Source: Fictibacillus phosphorivorans (GTDB lineage: Bacteria; Bacillota; Bacilli; Bacillales; Fictibacillaceae). Taken from it: a stretch of DNA of 64,000 nt. The position numbers and the translations under genes were made by a program. Of this stretch, positions 44,063 through 52,876 are shown piece after piece. Location of the stretch: assembly GCF_023715845.1 (NCBI RefSeq), contig NZ_JAMBOR010000004.1, positions 124,001 through 188,000 on the forward strand, in the 5' to 3' direction. Every line of letters starts with the position of its first letter. Position 1 is the first letter of the stretch. Under the pieces are notes generated by a model, which made no database searches, was not told the origin of the DNA, and saw only the letters and a program-made list of their open reading frames with translations.

Positions 44063-44105
44063 CAAAAAAAGACATCCCATATTTTTGGGGGATGTCTTTT
44101 TCTTC
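44063..44105. terminator. Terminator of ytkP
   Basis: AAAAAGACATCCC (44066-44078) pairs with GGGATGTCTTTTT (44089-44101); T run on both strands, so it may also serve the converging MFS gene. Confidence 0.88.
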
Positions 44106-44154
44106 GCTATATTTTAAAAGATCTATTCAATAGTAGAGAATACTTCAATGTACT

Positions 44155-45333
44155 TTAAATAGATCTATGAACAAGAGCGGGTTCTTGTTCCATCTTTGAA
44201 AGAATAATGACCATCAATAGACCCGCAAACGAAAGAACACCAAAGAATAGGTACGTATAAAAGATCGAATATTTATCAAAAATGACTCCTCCAACAAATG
44301 TACAAAACCACGAACCTAGTCCATTTCCTACAGCTGAATATAAAGAAACCGCAGTTGCCCTTACTTCACTTGGTGTATACATTCGTATATATTCCATAGC
44401 TGCTGGGATGAATAGTCCCACTGAAAAACCTTGTGCAACAGTCGTGGCCAACACTATTGGAAAAGAGGGTTCGAAAAAATAGAACGTCCAGCGAACAGCA
44501 GAAACGGCTGCTGCAAACATCATGATCTGCATCATACCCCATTTTTTTATCGTTAGTCCTGCAAATTTCATAAATGGTGCTTCACTTCCCGCAGCCAGCA
44601 AGAAGGCTAAACCAACACCTGCTAAAGTGCCTCCCGTTTCTTGAACATAAAAACCAAAATAAAAGTTATTTGCAAAAATCGGCCCAAACACAAGGAATGT
44701 AGCAAAAAGAAAAATAATAAAAGATGGCATTTTGATGAGCTTATCAATACCCTTTTTCATATTCGTTTTGAGTGACTGATTTTCTTTTGGCATCTTAAAT
44801 ACAAACAAAACACATAGAAAAAGAACAGCAGTAAACATATAAAAAATCACACTTGTACCAAAAGTTTCAGCAAATCTTCCTGCAATAAATACCGCTATCG
44901 CGAACCCAACAGCACCAAATAATCGATAGTTCCCATACTGCTTGTTCTCTTTTTGAACATAATTAAGCAATATACTATCAGAAACAGGTACAAGAGCACT
45001 CTGCATGAAAGAGAATAAGATCAGCAGCAGCAAAAGCCACAGATACGAATCCAATATTAATATGCTGAATCCCAATCCGCCTGTGAGAATTAAAGTTAAG
45101 CCAAGAACTGAACGCGGACGTTGGGTGAAATCCGTGATCATTCCCCAGATGGGCTGAGCAAAGATCATGACCACGGGACTGATGGACATTAAGGTCCCAA
45201 TTTCGGTTCCACTTAGTCCGACTTCTTCTTTAAAATAAACCCCCAATAAGGGAAATAAGCTTCCAAGACCAAAAAAGAAAAGCAGATAAAAGCCTTTTAA
45301 ACTAATTGAGGTTTGATCAAACGTTTTGTTCAT
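44155..45333 (-). CDS. MFS transporter (MFS_1-like / PPP type)
   Basis: 392-residue membrane protein with about twelve hydrophobic segments. The loop between segments 2 and 3 reads QPIWGMITDFTQRPRSVL, a form of the MFS A-motif. Conserved charged and aromatic residues in segment 1 (FYLLFFFGLGSLFPLLGVYF) are those of the PF12832 MFS_1-like family, which includes nucleoside and phenylpropionate permeases. Substrate cannot be predicted. ATG at 45333 with GAGGGAAAC. It lies 25 nt downstream of pepV on the same strand, suggesting co-transcription, perhaps for peptide or amino-acid handling. Confidence 0.88.
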   Translation of the reverse strand: MNKTFDQTSISLKGFYLLFFFGLGSLFPLLGVYFKEEVGLSGTEIGTLMSISPVVMIFAQPIWGMITDFTQRPRSVLGLTLILTGGLGFSILILDSYLWLLLLLILFSFMQSALVPVSDSILLNYVQKENKQYGNYRLFGAVGFAIAVFIAGRFAETFGTSVIFYMFTAVLFLCVLFVFKMPKENQSLKTNMKKGIDKLIKMPSFIIFLFATFLVFGPIFANNFYFGFYVQETGGTLAGVGLAFLLAAGSEAPFMKFAGLTIKKWGMMQIMMFAAAVSAVRWTFYFFEPSFPIVLATTVAQGFSVGLFIPAAMEYIRMYTPSEVRATAVSLYSAVGNGLGSWFCTFVGGVIFDKYSIFYTYLFFGVLSFAGLLMVIILSKMEQEPALVHRSI

Positions 45334-45358
45334 GATGTTTCCCTCTTCTCTTTCTTAC

Positions 45359-46756
45359 CTATTTTGCGAGCTCGTAGATAGCCTGTGCGTAAATAGCTGT
45401 CGCTTTCAATAAATCTTCAATGTACATATATTCATCTTTTTGATGAGCCACATCTTCTCGTCCTGGGAACAATGCACCGAATGCTACCCCAGTATTAAGA
45501 GATCTAGCGTACGTACCTCCTCCAATCGCAATCAATTCACCTTTTTCTCCTGTCTGTTCTTCATAAACGTTTTGGAGCGTTTTGATCAAAGGATGTTGAT
45601 CATCCACATAGTTTGGTGGATTATTTTCGATGATTCTGAGGTCCCAATTATCCTCTTCCGCTTTTTTAAATAATGTTTTTTCGATTTTTTCACTGTCATG
45701 AGTTACAGGATAACGGATATTCATTCCAACTTTTCCGCCTTCGGAATTATATTTCATGACTCCGACGTTTACGGTTAATTGACCGCTTGCTTCATCCTCT
45801 GCTGCAATCTCAAGTTTATTGCCTGTATGTTCTCCTGTTACCTTCTCAAGTAATGACAAAAACGCTCTTCCTTGACCTTCAAAAGGGAGCTCATTCAAAA
45901 ATATTGCAAGCTCTAACCCTGCATTTATACCGACATCAGGTGTACTGCCATGTGCCGATTTTCCTTCTGTCTTTAGCGTTAATTCTCCGCCTTGTATAAA
46001 AGAATGATATGGAATTCCCTTTTTTTCTACATATTCAGCAAATGCTTTCTCGATATTTTCTAGATCACTTCCTTTTATTTTTGCTATTGCGCGATCCGGA
46101 ACCATATTCAAACGTTGTCCTGATTCGAATAAGACAAGCTGTAAACTATTCCTGTTTTCATCATTAGCATTTTTTAAAGAAAACTCAACATCAAAAATCC
46201 CCTTTTCGGCATTAATGATCGGGAAATCTGCATCAGGTGCAAATCCGAAATCAGGCATTTCTTCGGTTTGAAAATAATGTTTAACACATTGCCAATTGCT
46301 TTCTTCATCACAGCCTATAATCATACGAACTCTGTTGGACAAGGGAAGATTTAATTCTTGAATGATCTTCATCGCATAAAAAGCAGCCATCGTAGGCCCC
46401 TTATCATCCATTGCACCTCTGGCATAAATTTTCCCGTCCTTAATTTCTGCTCCAAATGGATCGACGGACCATCCTTCACCAGCAGGTACAACATCTACGT
46501 GACAAAGAATCCCGACTAATGCTTCTCCACTTCCCATTTCTAAGTGACCGGAATATCCATCTATGTCTTTAGCAGTCATCCCCGCTTCACTTCCAAGGTC
46601 TAACAGATACGTCAAAGCTTTATGTATTTCAGGGCCAAATGGAGCACCTTGTGTTCCTTTAGTTTCATCCAAGATACTTTTGATTCTCAGTAGACCTTTC
46701 GTATCTTCTATTAGATTTTCTTTTCTTATTTCAACTTCATTTGTCCAATTAATCAT
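45359..46756 (-). CDS. pepV: Dipeptidase PepV
   Basis: Zinc-dependent cytosolic dipeptidase of family M20 (YtjP in B. subtilis). 465 residues. Metal ligands and catalytic residues: His/Asp in LCHVDVVPAG, GAMDDKGP (bridging Asp), GCDEESNW (catalytic and ligand Glu), FAPDADFP, and a late His in GREDVAHQKDE. The lid domain (about 190-380) includes KTEGKSAHGSTPDVG with the dimer-contact His. ATG at 46756 has AGGTGG 8 nt upstream; a GTG one codon earlier is also in frame. Confidence 0.95.
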   Translation of the reverse strand: MINWTNEVEIRKENLIEDTKGLLRIKSILDETKGTQGAPFGPEIHKALTYLLDLGSEAGMTAKDIDGYSGHLEMGSGEALVGILCHVDVVPAGEGWSVDPFGAEIKDGKIYARGAMDDKGPTMAAFYAMKIIQELNLPLSNRVRMIIGCDEESNWQCVKHYFQTEEMPDFGFAPDADFPIINAEKGIFDVEFSLKNANDENRNSLQLVLFESGQRLNMVPDRAIAKIKGSDLENIEKAFAEYVEKKGIPYHSFIQGGELTLKTEGKSAHGSTPDVGINAGLELAIFLNELPFEGQGRAFLSLLEKVTGEHTGNKLEIAAEDEASGQLTVNVGVMKYNSEGGKVGMNIRYPVTHDSEKIEKTLFKKAEEDNWDLRIIENNPPNYVDDQHPLIKTLQNVYEEQTGEKGELIAIGGGTYARSLNTGVAFGALFPGREDVAHQKDEYMYIEDLLKATAIYAQAIYELAK

Positions 46757-46898
46757 CACAAACCCACCTTTTCACTTTTGCTTAAAACCATATGGAACCC
46801 ACAAATAGAGTCCATTTACTTCATTAACTTTTTTATTGTACCTTAAATTATTCTTTTTTGTTATTGTTCCTTTTCTAAGTATTGGTAAAAAAACGGTA

Positions 46899-46926
46899 TT
46901 GACATTTTTTTGTTTTCGTGTATAAT
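46899..46926 (+). promoter_or_regulatory. Strong sigma-A promoter of the intergenic RNA
   Basis: Perfect TTGACA (46899-46904) and perfect TATAAT (46921-46926) with a 16-bp spacer. No annotated gene follows within 290 bp before a terminator. Confidence 0.8.
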
Positions 46927-46932
46927 GATGCG

Positions 46933-47108
46933 TAAATGGGAGGTGTGGTGTGTTACCTGAACTGACAAATATTCCTTAAGTGAGGATTATATGTTCGTTA
47001 CAAAGGTTTTGCTGCATAGCCGCACAGACATCTTTTTGAAACTTACATGATGAACAATTGGCTTACGCAGCGAAGAAACCGTTTAGGGATTCTTCGCTTT
47101 TTGTTTTT
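46933..47108 (+). ncRNA. Candidate structured small RNA (about 175 nt), unassigned
   Basis: Bounded by the promoter above and a clear terminator (AGCGAAGA 47069-47076 / TCTTCGCT 47091-47098, then TTTTTGTTTTTT). Manual folding gives a rod: GTGTGG (about 46943) pairs with CCGCAC (about 47020), ACCT with AGGT, GAAC with GTTC, and an inner hairpin around ATATTCC/GGATTATAT. A helix TGCGTAA (46929-46935) / TTACGCA (47063-47069) is also possible if the transcript starts a little early. I could not match it to a named family; a 6S-like rod is a suggestion only. A 19-codon ORF (46991-47050) with GAGG upstream lies inside it. Confidence 0.6.
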
Positions 47109-47222
47109 TAGAATCATGGTTTTGTACAAATTTAAATAATTGTAACCTTACATTCATACTTCATTAAATTTTGATTGGTATCATATAGTATGTTAACAAC
47201 AAACTTAACAAGGAGTGGTTTT

Positions 47223-47441
47223 TTGAGTCCTTCAACTGACAGAATGTTAAATCGTGTAAAAGCCCTGTATTTGTTTATTCGCAAGAAAGGTACTGTAACA
47301 ACACGAGAATTAGTTGAAGAATTTGGAACTACACAGCGAACGATCCAACGGGATTTAAATGTACTTTCGTATAACAATTTAGTAACAAGTCCTGCCCGTG
47401 GAATATGGGAAACGACAACCAAGAAAGTAAAAGTATCATAA
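47223..47441 (+). CDS. ytzE: Short DeoR-type HTH protein YtzE
   Basis: 72-residue protein consisting only of a DeoR-family winged helix-turn-helix (KALYLFIRKKGTVTTRELVEEFGTTQRTIQRDLNVL). No effector domain, so it is a stand-alone DNA-binding domain; targets unknown. The start is TTG at 47223 with AAGGAG 7 nt upstream, giving a product that begins SPSTDRMLNRVK, like the B. subtilis YtzE N-terminus. The ATG at 47175 would prepend 16 residues with no ribosome site. Closed by a strong terminator. Confidence 0.88.
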   Translation: MSPSTDRMLNRVKALYLFIRKKGTVTTRELVEEFGTTQRTIQRDLNVLSYNNLVTSPARGIWETTTKKVKVS

Positions 47442-47475
47442 AAAAACAAGCAAAGAATATATATGGATAAGCATA

Positions 47476-47518
47476 AAACAAAAAGTTCCCGCTGAATGAA
47501 TGCGGGAACTTTTTTTAT
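47476..47518. terminator. Bidirectional terminator between ytzE and the PRC-barrel gene
   Basis: AAAAAGTTCCCGC (47480-47492) / GCGGGAACTTTTTTT (47502-47516), perfect stem. Confidence 0.92.
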
Positions 47519-47520
47519 GA

Positions 47521-48150
47521 TTATAACTCTTCAGGACTGTTTTTGAGCAGCAGGTCTGGCGTACGTTCGATTTTCCACTCTTTTGTTTTCCAATCAGGTT
47601 GGCCAGTAATCGGCATATACTTTTCTTCGTGGCCCAATAAACTTTTCCAGAATCCTTCGGAAAGAACAAAACCTACAGCCTGTTTCCTTTCTGTATCCAT
47701 CACGAGATCTTTAATCTTTCCTACCGTTTCACCACTTTGATCAATCACTGGCCAATCCTTTATGGCTTTATATGAGTAACACTCAATTGGTTCTTCCTTT
47801 TGCCGTTCGTTTCCTTTAAATACAAGCTTTTCTTCATTAACATCTACGATTTGATGCCATGGAATAAAGTAAGTTTCTTTAACATCCTTATAAGTTGCTT
47901 CCGGATAGGCGCTTCCGGTCATCGGTGTATGTTGAGTTCCAATCCCTGACGTTGCTGCGACAACAGATTCCATATGCCTATCAGCAGGCATTGCCTCATG
48001 ATTAGGACTTCTATTTTCTATGGTAAAAGTGAAGTAACATAAACGATGATCATACATGTTGAAAAGAATATCGTTCACTTTGTGTTCATCCTGAGGAGCT
48101 GCATCGTGTTCAGCTTGTGCACCTATTATCCGATCAGCATATAATCTCAT
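47521..48150 (-). CDS. PRC-barrel domain protein
   Basis: 209 residues, no signal peptide. The C-terminal part (about 120-185) is a PRC-barrel: YKAIKDWPVIDQSGETVGKIKDLVMDTERKQAVGFVL. The N-terminal part is His/Asp/Glu-rich with MADRH and HTPMTG-like segments and a second barrel-like stretch ending in YFIPWHQIVDVNEEKLVF. PRC-barrels are found in photosynthetic reaction centres, RimM and stress proteins; the function here is unknown. ATG at 48150 with AAAAGGAG upstream. Its stop adjoins the terminator shared with ytzE. Confidence 0.78.
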   Translation of the reverse strand: MRLYADRIIGAQAEHDAAPQDEHKVNDILFNMYDHRLCYFTFTIENRSPNHEAMPADRHMESVVAATSGIGTQHTPMTGSAYPEATYKDVKETYFIPWHQIVDVNEEKLVFKGNERQKEEPIECYSYKAIKDWPVIDQSGETVGKIKDLVMDTERKQAVGFVLSEGFWKSLLGHEEKYMPITGQPDWKTKEWKIERTPDLLLKNSPEEL

Positions 48151-48192
48151 ATAGGAATCATCTCCTTTTTATTGGAAGATACCCCTTATGAT

Positions 48193-48921
48193 TTATTCAA
48201 AAACATTTCTTCTTTCAGATAGCAAAGAAAGTTCCTCTTCCGTTAGTTCTCTATAAGTGCCTAACGGCAGCGATTCATCCAGTTTTAAGCTACCCATTTG
48301 AACTCGTTTTAGATAGATGACTTTTCTCTCAACTGCTTCAAACATTCTTTTTACTTGATGAAATTTCCCCTCTGTAATCGTTAAGTAAATTTCTGATTCC
48401 TCCAGTCCGTTCGTAATAACTTCTAATTTAGCGGGCTGAGTATGATATCCATCTTCTAACACAACACCTTGTTTAAATTTTTCATAAGTGTCCTCAGGAA
48501 TAGATCCGTTAATTTTTGCAAAATAGGTTTTAGGCACATGCTTTTTTGGTGAAAGGAGAGAATGAGCTAATTGGCCATCATTTGTTAAGATAAGAAGCCC
48601 TTCCGTATCTTTATCCAATCTTCCAACAGGGAACGGTTCAAAGCTTTGATCTTCAAGTTCTAAGAGATCAATCACCGTTTCATGCCTGGAATCTTCCGTA
48701 GCAGATATGACCCCATCAGGCTTATTCATCATTAAATAAATAAATTCTTTATAAATAGCTTCTTCGCCATGGACAACAACTTGATCTTTATCAGGATCAG
48801 CCTGAGTTTTTGGATCTTTAATAACTGTTCCATTAAGCTTAACTGCACCTGATTTTAATAATTGTTTTACTTCTTTCCTGCTACCAAATCCAGTATTAGA
48901 TAGCCATTTATCAATTCTCAT
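48193..48921 (-). CDS. rsuA: RsuA-family 16S rRNA pseudouridine synthase
   Basis: Isomerises a uridine in the small-subunit rRNA (E. coli RsuA acts on U516). 242 residues. N-terminal S4 domain (MRIDKWLSNTGFGSRKEVKQLLKSGAVKLNG), then the catalytic domain with FPVGRLDKDTEGLLILTND; the Asp in GRLDKDTEG is the nucleophile. The ATG at 48921 has GGAGG 6 nt upstream and starts the S4 domain; the open frame to 49098 would add 59 unrelated residues. Orthologue of B. subtilis YtzG by position. Confidence 0.93.
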   Translation of the reverse strand: MRIDKWLSNTGFGSRKEVKQLLKSGAVKLNGTVIKDPKTQADPDKDQVVVHGEEAIYKEFIYLMMNKPDGVISATEDSRHETVIDLLELEDQSFEPFPVGRLDKDTEGLLILTNDGQLAHSLLSPKKHVPKTYFAKINGSIPEDTYEKFKQGVVLEDGYHTQPAKLEVITNGLEESEIYLTITEGKFHQVKRMFEAVERKVIYLKRVQMGSLKLDESLPLGTYRELTEEELSLLSERRNVFE

Positions 48922-49021
48922 AAGAACCTCCAGTGTATGATCTTTTATTCCTATTATTATTGTAAAACATTGATTGAATTTAATATAAACGGGGTATTTT
49001 AGTACTATAGGAGGAATTGGA

Positions 49022-49450
49022 ATGAAAAGGAAAATAGGTCTTCTAGCCACTGCACGCAAAAAAGCTACAACCCCGTCAGCAGCGATAGATTTATACATAA
49101 GCCCTTTATTCGTTAAATCCGTCCATTACGCACAAAAACATTATGATGATTTCTACTTCTATAGTGCAAAAGAAGGACTTCTAACGAAGGATCAAAAAAT
49201 CGACCCTTATAATGTCTCCATCAAAAATTTTTCTACTTCAGAAAAAAGAGAATGGGCCACAAACGTTATAAATGTACTTAAACAACATGTTGAACCTTCT
49301 CAATGCAAGATCTTCCTACATGGTGGCTGGGTATACCGTGAGTACCTTCAACCCGCACTAGAAAAAGCTGGGTTCGAATACGAAGTGCCGCTTGAAGGTT
49401 ACAGCATCGGTAAACAGCTTAAGTGGTACGATGAACAAAAGGAAGAATAA
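49022..49450 (+). CDS. DUF6884-like protein
   Basis: 142 residues. The segment KKATTPSAAIDLYISPLFVKSV, then FYFYSAKEGLLTKDQKIDPYN (an S-A-K-x-G-L-L...P-Y pattern), and a final IFLHGGWVYREYLQPALEK are those of DUF6884-type proteins, which resemble domains seen in tRNA- or DNA-deazaguanine enzymes and phage proteins. No function has been shown; the similarity is my reading and no catalytic residues are known. ATG at 49022 has GGAGGAATT upstream. Divergent from rsuA and closed by its own terminator. Confidence 0.75.
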   Translation: MKRKIGLLATARKKATTPSAAIDLYISPLFVKSVHYAQKHYDDFYFYSAKEGLLTKDQKIDPYNVSIKNFSTSEKREWATNVINVLKQHVEPSQCKIFLHGGWVYREYLQPALEKAGFEYEVPLEGYSIGKQLKWYDEQKEE

Positions 49451-49475
49451 TGACAGAATACCCTCATCCATGGGA

Positions 49476-49510
49476 AAAGAAGGCTAGAGACAGCCTTCTT
49501 TTTGTTTTTC
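49476..49510 (+). terminator. Terminator of the DUF6884-like gene
   Basis: AAGAAGGCT (49477-49485) / AGCCTTCTT (49492-49500), then TTTGTTTTTC. Confidence 0.88.
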
Positions 49511-51115
49511 TTATCTTCTTCTTTTAAGAAATGATATGCGGTCTCCCAATATTATCGTCAGCAATCCTGATTGATAACTTAAGAAAAGGTATACCGCTCC
49601 CCCAGTAAGAATACCTACTGTTAACTCAATAATCGTATCCAGCCTTGTTTCCGGCTTTCCTAAAAGGGATGTGATCCAAACTACGGCTACCGACATGATG
49701 GCGATAAATACTGTCATTAGGATCGTTCTTCGATAGACCCATTTAAATGAGAATCCGCTGTATTTTTTGATGATATATAGGTTAAACAGTATAGATAAGG
49801 TATATCCGATATTGGTTGCGATGATTGATCCTGCACCCGCAAATACTAATAAAAAGGGTTTGTTTAATAATAACTTTGCTAAAAAGCCAACACTTAAACT
49901 AATGAAAGCAAAACGCTGCTGGTTCAACCCTTGTAGGATTGCTGCTGTCACAGTAAATAACGCAAACCAGATCGCTGTAGGTGCATACCATCTAAGATAG
50001 AAACCTCCCGTTTCCATGGATGGCATGCCGAACAATGCTCCGTATGCAGGATATGCCAACACAGCTAAACCGATTGCTGCAGGTGCTGTTAAGAACAATA
50101 CCATCTGAAAGGTTTGAGTGATCTGTTTATGCAATAAATCTTGATTGTTTTGGGTATATGATTTTGTGATAATCGGTATTAAAGTCAGTGCAAGTGCAGT
50201 AGCTAAAGATACAGGGATCATCACAAGCTTATGTGCAATCTGAGTGATTATCGCAAAAACAGACTCTGATTCATCCTGGGTATATCCATAGGCTGATAGT
50301 GTTTTTACGATCGTTAATTGATCGATCATCTGATAAAGCGGAATCGCAAGTCCTACCGCTATAAATGGGATCGCATATTTGATCGTTTCGAAATAAATAT
50401 CTTTCAATGAAATATCAGCAACAGGTTTACTTTTATCATACATTTTTTGCAGGTGAGGTTTTCTTTTTGTCCAATACCATATTAAGACAATAAGCCCTGC
50501 AACAGCACCGAGTGTTGCGGCAAATGTAGATAAGGCAACAGCTGTTGTAATCTTCCCATTCAATAGATTTACTACTATAAAGCTTGCAATTAGAATGAAT
50601 AGAATCCTGACAATCTGTTCAACAACCTGAGAGACTGCCGTAGGCCCCATGGATTGAAAACCTTGGAAATAGCCTCGGATCAAACTCATGGATGGCACGA
50701 TGATTAAAGCTGTACTAACCATTCTGATTACTAACGTTATATCTTCAATGGTATTCCCTTTTCCGCCGCGTTCATCGATAATCTGATGAGCAAGCGCCGG
50801 AGCTAGCATATATAGGATAAGGAATGCTAGAAAGCCAGTGATCGTCATGACTAGCAATCCAGATTTAAGCAATCTTCTTCCTGCTGCATAATCGCCTAAA
50901 GCGTTATATTTAGATACGAATTTAGAAACTGCAAGTGGCAAGCCCATTGTAGAGATACTTAGTAAAATCGTATAAGGAATATAGGCATATCCGTATAATG
51001 CCATACCTTTTTCTTCAACTAAATTGGCAAATGGAATAACAAAGATCAATCCAATAAATTTTGAGAAGAATGTTGCTGCAGATAAGATCAATGTTCCACG
51101 AAGTAATCGCGACAA
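49511..51115 (-). CDS. murJ: Lipid II flippase MurJ (YtgP)
   Basis: MATE/MOP-superfamily membrane protein that flips lipid II across the membrane for cell-wall synthesis; B. subtilis YtgP performs this role alongside Amj. 534 residues with about fourteen hydrophobic segments and conserved polar residues in the central cavity (LRGTLILSAATFFSKFIGLIFVIPF at the start, SMSLIRGYFQGFQSMGPTAVSQVVEQ in segment 4-5, IPLYQMIDQLTIVKTL in segment 7-8). The start codon is TTG at 51115, with AGGAGC about 10 nt upstream. Divergent from ytfP. Confidence 0.92.
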   Translation of the reverse strand: MSRLLRGTLILSAATFFSKFIGLIFVIPFANLVEEKGMALYGYAYIPYTILLSISTMGLPLAVSKFVSKYNALGDYAAGRRLLKSGLLVMTITGFLAFLILYMLAPALAHQIIDERGGKGNTIEDITLVIRMVSTALIIVPSMSLIRGYFQGFQSMGPTAVSQVVEQIVRILFILIASFIVVNLLNGKITTAVALSTFAATLGAVAGLIVLIWYWTKRKPHLQKMYDKSKPVADISLKDIYFETIKYAIPFIAVGLAIPLYQMIDQLTIVKTLSAYGYTQDESESVFAIITQIAHKLVMIPVSLATALALTLIPIITKSYTQNNQDLLHKQITQTFQMVLFLTAPAAIGLAVLAYPAYGALFGMPSMETGGFYLRWYAPTAIWFALFTVTAAILQGLNQQRFAFISLSVGFLAKLLLNKPFLLVFAGAGSIIATNIGYTLSILFNLYIIKKYSGFSFKWVYRRTILMTVFIAIMSVAVVWITSLLGKPETRLDTIIELTVGILTGGAVYLFLSYQSGLLTIILGDRISFLKRRR

Positions 51116-51333
51116 ACTATTTCAGCTCCTACTAAAATCAATAAAGAGATTCCCTGACACATTAATTTGGGACAGGACTAAAAAACATTATTAGTATTGT
51201 ATCACATAAAAAGCTCGTGTAACCTCATTTAACTTTTTGCAAAAAAGTAAGGAATTGAAAATAGCCTTTTTGATGAAGCTGTGCTATTGTATGAAATGAT
51301 TTTTAACTGAACGATTAAGAAGGTTGGGATGTT

Positions 51334-52596
51334 ATGATTTATGATTGTATTGTCATTGGAGGAGGTCCATCGGGTTTAATGGCCAGTGTTGGAGCTGCAT
51401 CGAACGGTGCCCGCGTCCTACTCATAGATAAAGGAGAAAAGCTTGGTCGTAAACTTGCCATTTCAGGCGGTGGACGGTGCAACGTGACAAATCGTCTGCC
51501 CGTTGATGAGATCATTAGGCACATTCCTGGCAACGGCCGTTTCCTTTATAGTGCTTTTTCTGTGTTCAATAATGAAGATATTATTTCATTCTTTGAAGGT
51601 TTAGGCATTAAACTTAAAGAAGAAGACCATGGGCGTATGTTCCCTGTTTCCAATAAAGCAACCGATGTAGTCCAAGCATTACTTAATAAAATCAAAGAAA
51701 TAGGGGTTAAGATTCGAACAAATACACCGGTTAAAACGATAAACTATAAAGAAGAATTACATGAAGTTATTTTACAGGATGGCGATGTATTAAAAACAAA
51801 ATCAATTGTCATCGCTGTTGGAGGCAAGTCCGTCCCACACACAGGATCAACAGGTGATGGTTACGTGTGGGCAAAAAAAGCCGGCCATACCATTACTGAA
51901 CTGTACCCAACAGAAGTCCCGATCACATCGAACGAAAGCTTTATAAAGAAAAAAACGCTTCAAGGCATTTCACTAAGAAACGTGGCACTTTCCGTTTGGA
52001 ATCCTAAAGGTAAAATGATTAAAGCCCATCAGATGGATATGTTATTTACACATTTCGGGGTATCCGGACCCGCTGCATTGCGATGCAGTCAATATGTTGT
52101 TAAAGCGCTAAAGAAATTCAATGTCCCTGCGATTGAAATGAGAATTGATACCTTTCCAGAAGAACATGAAGATGCACTGCTTTCTAGGATTCAAAAAAGA
52201 GTCGAAGAAGAACCTAAAAAGGCAATGAAAAATGTACTAAGAGGCATGCTTCCTGAAAAGTATCTTTTATTCTTGATTGAACAGGCAGAGATTGATGGAG
52301 AGAGCCCTGCTGATCAAATTCCAAAGCAATCATTACGTCATCTAGCTCAACAGATGAAGGGCTTTTCGTTTCAAGTGAATGGAACGCTATCCATCGAAAA
52401 GGCTTTTGTTACAGGTGGAGGCGTCTCTGTAAAAGAAATCGCCCCTCAAACGATGGCATCTAAGTTCCAAGAAGGATTATTCTTTTGCGGAGAAATCTTA
52501 GATCTTCATGGTTATACAGGCGGTTACAATATTACAGTGGCTTTTGTTACAGGACATATTGCTGGTACAAATGCTGCTTATCATGCTCTTGGTTAA
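51334..52596 (+). CDS. ytfP: FAD-dependent oxidoreductase YtfP (HI0933 family)
   Basis: 420-residue flavoprotein of the HI0933/BaiN-like family. N-terminal Rossmann motif [26 protein letters not shown], then [16 protein letters not shown], both typical; a second nucleotide-contact segment [20 protein letters not shown]; and the C-terminal [28 protein letters not shown] closing the FAD site. Substrate unknown. ATG at 51334, GAAGGTTGGG upstream. Confidence 0.93.
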   Translation: MIYDCIVIGGGPSGLMASVGAASNGARVLLIDKGEKLGRKLAISGGGRCNVTNRLPVDEIIRHIPGNGRFLYSAFSVFNNEDIISFFEGLGIKLKEEDHGRMFPVSNKATDVVQALLNKIKEIGVKIRTNTPVKTINYKEELHEVILQDGDVLKTKSIVIAVGGKSVPHTGSTGDGYVWAKKAGHTITELYPTEVPITSNESFIKKKTLQGISLRNVALSVWNPKGKMIKAHQMDMLFTHFGVSGPAALRCSQYVVKALKKFNVPAIEMRIDTFPEEHEDALLSRIQKRVEEEPKKAMKNVLRGMLPEKYLLFLIEQAEIDGESPADQIPKQSLRHLAQQMKGFSFQVNGTLSIEKAFVTGGGVSVKEIAPQTMASKFQEGLFFCGEILDLHGYTGGYNITVAFVTGHIAGTNAAYHALG

Positions 52597-52597
52597 T

Positions 52598-52786
52598 CTA
52601 CGTTTTATAAATAATCATAGCCGAAAATGAAAACATGGTTTCGTTTTCTACATGTACGTTATCACAGACCGCAATCTGATATTTAATGTCGATTACTTGT
52701 TCATGAGGGATACTGCTTAAAAATTCATTCACACTTTCTTCAAGATCAGCTTCATGATCTTCATCAAAAACTTTTACTTGTATCAT
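52598..52786 (-). CDS. cse60: Sporulation protein Cse60
   Basis: 62-residue acidic protein that matches the B. subtilis Cse60 pattern (MIQVKVFDEDHEADLEESVNEF, then IDIKYQIAV and FSAMIIYK). In B. subtilis this small gene is expressed in the mother cell under sigma-E; function unknown. ATG at 52786; the AGGAGG at 52803-52798 has an 11-nt spacing and is held in a 12-bp stem. Stop is next to that of ytfP, so the genes converge with no spacer. Confidence 0.85.
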   Translation of the reverse strand: MIQVKVFDEDHEADLEESVNEFLSSIPHEQVIDIKYQIAVCDNVHVENETMFSFSAMIIYKT

Positions 52787-52789
52787 TAT

Positions 52790-52849
52790 AAAAGCATCCT
52801 CCTAAAGAATGAGTCTCTTTTTGAGCATTCGTTTAGTGAGGATGCTTTT
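52790..52849 (-). promoter_or_regulatory. 12-bp hairpin occluding the cse60 ribosome site
   Basis: Perfect 12-bp inverted repeat AAAAGCATCCTC (52790-52801) / GAGGATGCTTTT (52838-52849), loop 36 nt. On the minus strand, four bases of the cse60 AGGAGG are in the stem. It may also terminate the upstream SDR-like transcript (T-rich end of arm 2). Confidence 0.6.
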
Positions 52850-52876
52850 CCTTTGTTGGACTTTGACTAGTTTTGT

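Noticed and set aside
48922-49098. N-terminal extension of the RsuA-type protein
   Set aside because: 59 extra residues would precede the S4 domain, overlap the divergent gene, and lack a ribosome site; the ATG at 48921 has GGAGG.
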